From contig CAVZAE010000004.1 of the NCBI GenBank assembly GCA_963773195.1, positions 1 to 64,000 on the forward strand: a DNA stretch of 64,000 bases. The letters are read 5' to 3'. Numbering within the stretch: position 1 is the stretch's first letter; every line of letters starts with the position of its first letter. Of the stretch, positions 60,422 to 64,000 are shown piece after piece. Position numbers and translations under genes: made by a program. The notes under the pieces are model-generated. The model was not told the origin of the DNA, did no database searches, and was given only the letters and a program-made list of their open reading frames with translations. Source of the DNA: CAIWHR01 sp963773195 (GTDB taxonomy: Bacteria; Pseudomonadota; Gammaproteobacteria; Burkholderiales; Casimicrobiaceae).

Positions 60422-61201
60422 GTGGGCGTGAGGCAGCTCCTGGATCTCGGCGGCAAGGTGGCGCTCGTCACCGGCGGCTCGCGCGGCATCGGCCTGCAGA
60501 TGGCCGAAGGGCTGGGTGAGATGGGTGCGCGCATCGCCGTGACCGCGCGCAAGGAAGATGAGCTCGAAGCGGCGCGCACGCACCTCGCAGCGTTGGGAAT
60601 CGAGTGCCTCACCGTCGCATCCGACCTCGCGGCGGCGGCCTCGGCACCCGCGATCGTCGACGCAGTGCTGGCGCGCTACGGCCAGATCGACGTCCTCGTC
60701 AACAACGCCGGCTGCAACTGGGCCGCACCGGCCGAAGACTACCCCGACGACGGCTGGCGCAAGGTGATGAACCTGAACGTCGATGCGCTGTACTACCTCA
60801 CGCGCGAGATCGGCCGGCGCTCGATGATTCCGCGGCGCAGCGGCAAGATCGTCAATATCGCATCGATCGCGGGCCTCTTCGGCAACCCGCCGGGGTGGGA
60901 GATGCGGACGATCGCCTATAACACGAGCAAAGGCGCGCTCGTCAACCTGACACGAGCGCTTGCGGCGGAGTGGGGCCCGTATAACATCAACGTCAACGCA
61001 ATCTGCCCGGGATTTTTTCCCTCGAAGATGACCAAGGCCACGCTCGAGCGAATCGATCGCCAGGTGGTCGACCTGACGCCGCTCGGCCGGCTCGGCGGCG
61101 GCGAGGATCTGAAGGGTTGCGTCGTCTTCCTCGCCTCGGAGGCCTCGCGTCATGTGACGGGACAGGCGATCGCCGTCGACGGCGGGGTCACGGTCGTTTG
61201 A
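60422..61201 (+). CDS. short-chain dehydrogenase/reductase
   Basis: This is a 259-residue SDR with cofactor loop VTGGSRGIGLQMAEGL, NNAG, catalytic Ser in VNIASIAGLFG, YNTSK (Tyr and Lys of the active site) and the C-terminal HVTGQAIAVDGG. The pattern fits 3-oxoacyl-ACP reductase/gluconate 5-dehydrogenase-like SDRs, so the substrate cannot be named. The GTG start at 60422 has AAGGGAAG five bases upstream. It leads an operon with a phosphotransferase-like gene two bases after it and an acyl-CoA dehydrogenase, a group often seen in acyl-CoA oxidation loci. Confidence 0.88.
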   Translation: MGVRQLLDLGGKVALVTGGSRGIGLQMAEGLGEMGARIAVTARKEDELEAARTHLAALGIECLTVASDLAAAASAPAIVDAVLARYGQIDVLVNNAGCNWAAPAEDYPDDGWRKVMNLNVDALYYLTREIGRRSMIPRRSGKIVNIASIAGLFGNPPGWEMRTIAYNTSKGALVNLTRALAAEWGPYNINVNAICPGFFPSKMTKATLERIDRQVVDLTPLGRLGGGEDLKGCVVFLASEASRHVTGQAIAVDGGVTVV

Positions 61202-61203
61202 GC

Positions 61204-62274
61204 ATGGAAGGCGCGGCCAATCCGGGAGCGCGGCTCGTCGCTCCCGCGCATCCGTTCGACGAGGCCGGCCTGGCCGCTTTCCTGCGCGAGAAAGTCGCAC
61301 CCTTTGCGGGCGCGGCGCAGATCGAGCAATTCCAAGGGGGCCAATCCAACCCGACTTATCGCGTGACCGCCGGCGATCGCCGCTATGTGCTGCGACGGAA
61401 GCCACCGGGCAAGCTCTTGCCCTCCGCGCATGCGATCGATCGCGAATTTCGCGTCATGGCCGCGCTTGCGGACACCGCCGTCCCCGTCGCGCGGATGGTC
61501 GCGCTCTGCGACGACCCCGCGGTGATCGGTACCGCGTTCTACCTGATGGAGTACGTCGAGGGGCGCGTGCTGTGGGACCCGCTCATGCCTGGCATGGCAC
61601 CGGCGGCGCGCGCCGCGCACTGGGACGAGCTCAATCGGGTGCTCGCCGCGCTGCATCGGGTGGACTTCGCCGCGGTGGGTCTCGCCGACTTCGGCAAGCC
61701 TGGCAACTACATCGAGCGGCAGATCGCGCGCTGGTCGAAGCAGTACGAGGCGGCGCCCGCCGAACGGATTCCCGCGATGGACGCGTTGATCGCGTGGCTG
61801 CCGCTTCATGTGCCGCCGGGTGACGAGACGTCGATCGTCCATGGCGACTTCCGCCTCGACAACGTGATCTTCCATCCGAACGAGCCGCGCGTGCTGGCGG
61901 TCCTCGACTGGGAGCTCGCGACGCTCGGTCATCCGCTGTCCGATTTCGCCTACCACGCGATGATCTGGCGCCTTGCGCCGGGACAGTTCCGCGGGCTCAA
62001 GGGGTGCGATTTCGCCGGGACGGGCATCCCGACTGAGGCGGAGTACGTGGGCTCCTACTGCGCACGCATCGGCCGCGCCGGCATCGCGCACGCGCACTGG
62101 GAGTTCTATCTGATCTTCAACATGTTCCGCATCGCGGCGATCCTGCACGGCGTGCTTGCGCGTGCGCTCCAGGGGAACGCCGCGTCCGCCAACGCGCTCG
62201 AGCAAGGGGGCCGCGCGCGGATCGTCGCGGACGTCGCGTGGACGATGGCGCAGGAACAGCCGAACGGAGGCTGA
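61204..62274 (+). CDS. phosphotransferase (APH/ACAD10-like) family protein
   Basis: This 356-residue kinase-fold protein of the aminoglycoside phosphotransferase superfamily, in the ACAD10/11-associated group, has GGQSNPTYRVTAGDRRYVLR (ATP loop), the catalytic IVHGDFRLDNVIFHP and the metal-binding VLDWELATLGHPLSDFAY. In mammals the related domain is fused to an acyl-CoA dehydrogenase and phosphorylates 4-hydroxyacyl-CoAs; here the separate dehydrogenase gene follows by four bases. A role in hydroxy-fatty acid catabolism is likely. It is not expected to confer drug resistance. Confidence 0.9.
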   Translation: MEGAANPGARLVAPAHPFDEAGLAAFLREKVAPFAGAAQIEQFQGGQSNPTYRVTAGDRRYVLRRKPPGKLLPSAHAIDREFRVMAALADTAVPVARMVALCDDPAVIGTAFYLMEYVEGRVLWDPLMPGMAPAARAAHWDELNRVLAALHRVDFAAVGLADFGKPGNYIERQIARWSKQYEAAPAERIPAMDALIAWLPLHVPPGDETSIVHGDFRLDNVIFHPNEPRVLAVLDWELATLGHPLSDFAYHAMIWRLAPGQFRGLKGCDFAGTGIPTEAEYVGSYCARIGRAGIAHAHWEFYLIFNMFRIAAILHGVLARALQGNAASANALEQGGRARIVADVAWTMAQEQPNGG

Positions 62275-62278
62275 CGAG

Positions 62279-63514
62279 ATGGATTTCGCTTATTCGCCGA
62301 AGGTGAGGGAGCTCGCGGCGCGCGTCGCGCAGTTCATGGACGACAACGTCTACCCTGCGGAAGCCCATTACGCCGCGGAGGTCGAGGCCAACCGCAAGCG
62401 CGGCAACGCGTGGGTGGCGACGACGGTGATGGAAGCGCTCAAGGCCAAGGCGCGAGCCGCGGACCTGTGGAATCTTTTCCTTCCCGAGTCCGAGCTCGGC
62501 GCCGGGCTCACCAACCTCGAGTACGCGCCGCTGTGCGAGATCATGGGCCGGTTCGTGGATCGCGCCCGAGATCTTCAATTGCAGCGCCCCCGACACCGGC
62601 AACATGGAGGTGCTCGTTCGCTACGGCACCGCCGCGCAGAAGAAGCGGTGGCTCGAGCCGCTGCTTCGCGGCGAGATCCGCTCGGGCTTCGCGATGACCG
62701 AGCCCGATGTCGCGTCGTCGGACGCGACGAATATCGCAGGCGTCGATCGTGCGCGACGGCGACGACTACGTCGTCAACGGCCGGAAGTGGTGGACCATCC
62801 GGCGGCGGCCGATCCGCGGTGCGAGATCCTGATCTTCATGGGCAAGACCGATCCGCGAATCGCGGACCGGCATCGACAGCAGTCGATGATCCTGGTGCCG
62901 ATCGACACGCCCGGCGTGAGGCTCGTCCGTGTGCTCCCGGTGTTCGGCTACGACGACGCGCCGCACGGCCACGCCGAGTTTGATTTCGACAACGTCCGCG
63001 TGCCGGCCGAGAATCATGTTGCTCGGCGAGGGCCGCGGCTTCGAGATCGCACAAGGCCGGCTCGGGCCGGGACGGATCCATCACTGCATGCGGCTGATCG
63101 GCCAGGCCGAGCGCGCGCTGGAGGCGATGTGCCGCCGTGCGAGTCACGCGTCGCGTTCGGCCAGCGCCGTCGCCGAGCAGACGGTGACGCCGGAGCGGAT
63201 CGCGGAGGCGCGCATCGACATCGACCAGGCGCGCTTCCTCGTGCTCAACGCGGCGTGGAAGATGGATATCGTCGGCAACAAGGCCGCGCAAAGCCGAGAT
63301 CGCGATGATCAAGGTGGTGGCGCCGAACATGGCGTGCCGAGTGATCGACTGGGCGATGCAGGTCCATGGCGCGGCCGGCGTCTGCGACGACTTCGGCCTC
63401 GCCGTCTTCTACGCGCAGGCGCGCACGCTGCGCTTCGCCGACGGGCCTGACGAGGTCCACCGCAACCAGATCGCGCGGCTCGAGCTGGCGCAATACCGCA
63501 CGGCGTCGCGCTGA
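62279..63514 (+). CDS. acyl-CoA dehydrogenase, interrupted by about four frameshifts
   Basis: The corrected protein is about 405 residues of the long ACAD10/11-like acyl-CoA dehydrogenase group. Seen in pieces are the N-terminal helices (MDFAYSPKVRELAARVAQFM), FLPESELGAGLTNLEYAPL, the FAD-binding middle (SGFAMTEPDVASSDATNI), VLPVFGYDDAPHGHAEFDFD, RLGPGRIHHCMRLIGQAERA, and the C-terminal end MQVHGAAGVCDDFGLA ... FADGPDEVHRNQIARLEL. Frames change near 62560, 62750, 63015 and 63290; no motif is lost. It forms a unit with the SDR and phosphotransferase genes upstream. As sequenced it would be broken. Confidence 0.85.
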
Positions 63515-63536
63515 CGCGCCGCACGTTCTTCCGTCG

Positions 63537-64000
63537 ATGCAGGCATCGGAACTCTTCGCGTACCCTGCGTTCGTACGCTTCTGGCTCACCCGCGTGGTCG
63601 GCAACGCCGCAAGCCAGATGCTGATGGTGGCGGTGGGCTGGCAGATGTACGACTTGACCGCCTCGGCGTGGGACTTGGGCCTCATCGGCCTGCTCCAGTT
63701 CCTCCCGTCGATCGTCCTCGTGCTGATTGCCGGCCACGTCGTCGACCGCCACCATCGCGGGCGCGTCCTGGCGCTATGCCTCGCGTGTCAGGCGGTGATC
63801 GCCGCCCTCCTCTGCGGGTTGTCGATCCAGGGCGTGATGCGCCGTGATGTTCTGCTGCTGTTCTCCGTGGCACTGGGCGCGCTCCGCGCGTTCCAGATGC
63901 CGGCGCAGCAGGCGCTGACGCCCGTTCTCGTTCCGGCGTCCGTGCTGCCGAGGGCTCTGGCGTTCAGCTCGATGGGCATGCAGATCGCCATCATTGGCGG
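63537..64000 (+). CDS. MFS transporter, partial at window end
   Basis: An ATG at 63537 opens a frame that runs off the window edge (154 codons visible). Helices are seen at about 22-40, 45-68 and 75-95, with the MFS loop between helices 2 and 3 (AGHVVDRHHRGRVLALC, like the GxLADRxGRR motif) and a further LGALRAFQMPAQQALTPVLVP, which is typical of the EntS-like MFS_3 exporter group. It follows the acyl-CoA dehydrogenase by 22 bases. The substrate is unknown. Confidence 0.85.
   Translation, partial: MQASELFAYPAFVRFWLTRVVGNAASQMLMVAVGWQMYDLTASAWDLGLIGLLQFLPSIVLVLIAGHVVDRHHRGRVLALCLACQAVIAALLCGLSIQGVMRRDVLLLFSVALGALRAFQMPAQQALTPVLVPASVLPRALAFSSMGMQIAIIG

Overview
The window looks like a chromosomal contig of a high-GC betaproteobacterium. 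Supporting signs are the rimP-nusA-infB-rbfA-truB-rpsO-pnp order, the fmdB-DUF502-aspS-nudB neighbourhood, a PEP-CTERM protein and an HprK-related/PqqD gene group. Most genes are intact, but five are cut by several one-base frameshifts each: the copper ATPase, its histidine kinase, a HerA-like ATPase, an acyltransferase and an acyl-CoA dehydrogenase. This looks more like uncorrected long-read errors than wholesale decay.

Positions 1-11293 are the right end of an integrated element. A tyrosine recombinase ends one base before the 3' end of a tRNA-Asn gene and an excisionase-like HTH gene lies just before it. The cargo is a copper/envelope-stress set: a CopA-type P1B ATPase with N-terminal metal-binding domains, several small secreted or Met-rich proteins, a Spy/CpxP-like protein, an OmpR-type regulator with its sensor kinase, and a c'-like cytochrome. 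Between the cytochrome and the excisionase lies about 0.9 kb without a clear gene. Part of it (9305-9617) can fold into a chain of stems, four of them capped by GNRA tetraloops, ending in an intrinsic terminator.

From 11.5 to 31.8 kb the core chromosome carries a FIST sensor with a GGDEF/EAL protein, a divergent HxlR regulator and FMN reductase sharing a perfect palindromic operator, pirin, UDG-uvrC-pgsA, a hydrolase, a 1335-residue cytoplasmic protein with seven PAS domains plus GGDEF-EAL, a secreted triple beta/gamma-crystallin protein coupled to a CoA-binding protein and MetY, a DsbB-like protein, a broken adenylate cyclase, an SDR, and an SPFH/NfeD pair.

From 32 to 44.7 kb come fmdB, DUF502, aspS, a secreted guanyl-type RNase with its barstar inhibitor, nudB and a secreted protein of unknown function. 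Next is a compact nucleotidyltransferase / PqqD / 59-residue twin-arginine-like peptide / HprK-like kinase group that resembles a minimal peptide-modification system. fumC, pnp and rpsO follow. From 45 to 51 kb lies the leftward truB-rbfA-infB-nusA-rimP operon, with a terminator-like hairpin between promoter and first start codon.

From 51 to 64 kb are a HerA-like ATPase, a STAS protein, a metallo-hydrolase, a cyclase-STAND-TPR regulator, a PEP-CTERM protein, two LpxL/HtrB-like acyltransferases around a phosphopantetheinyl transferase, and an SDR-phosphotransferase-acyl-CoA dehydrogenase operon leading into a partial MFS transporter.
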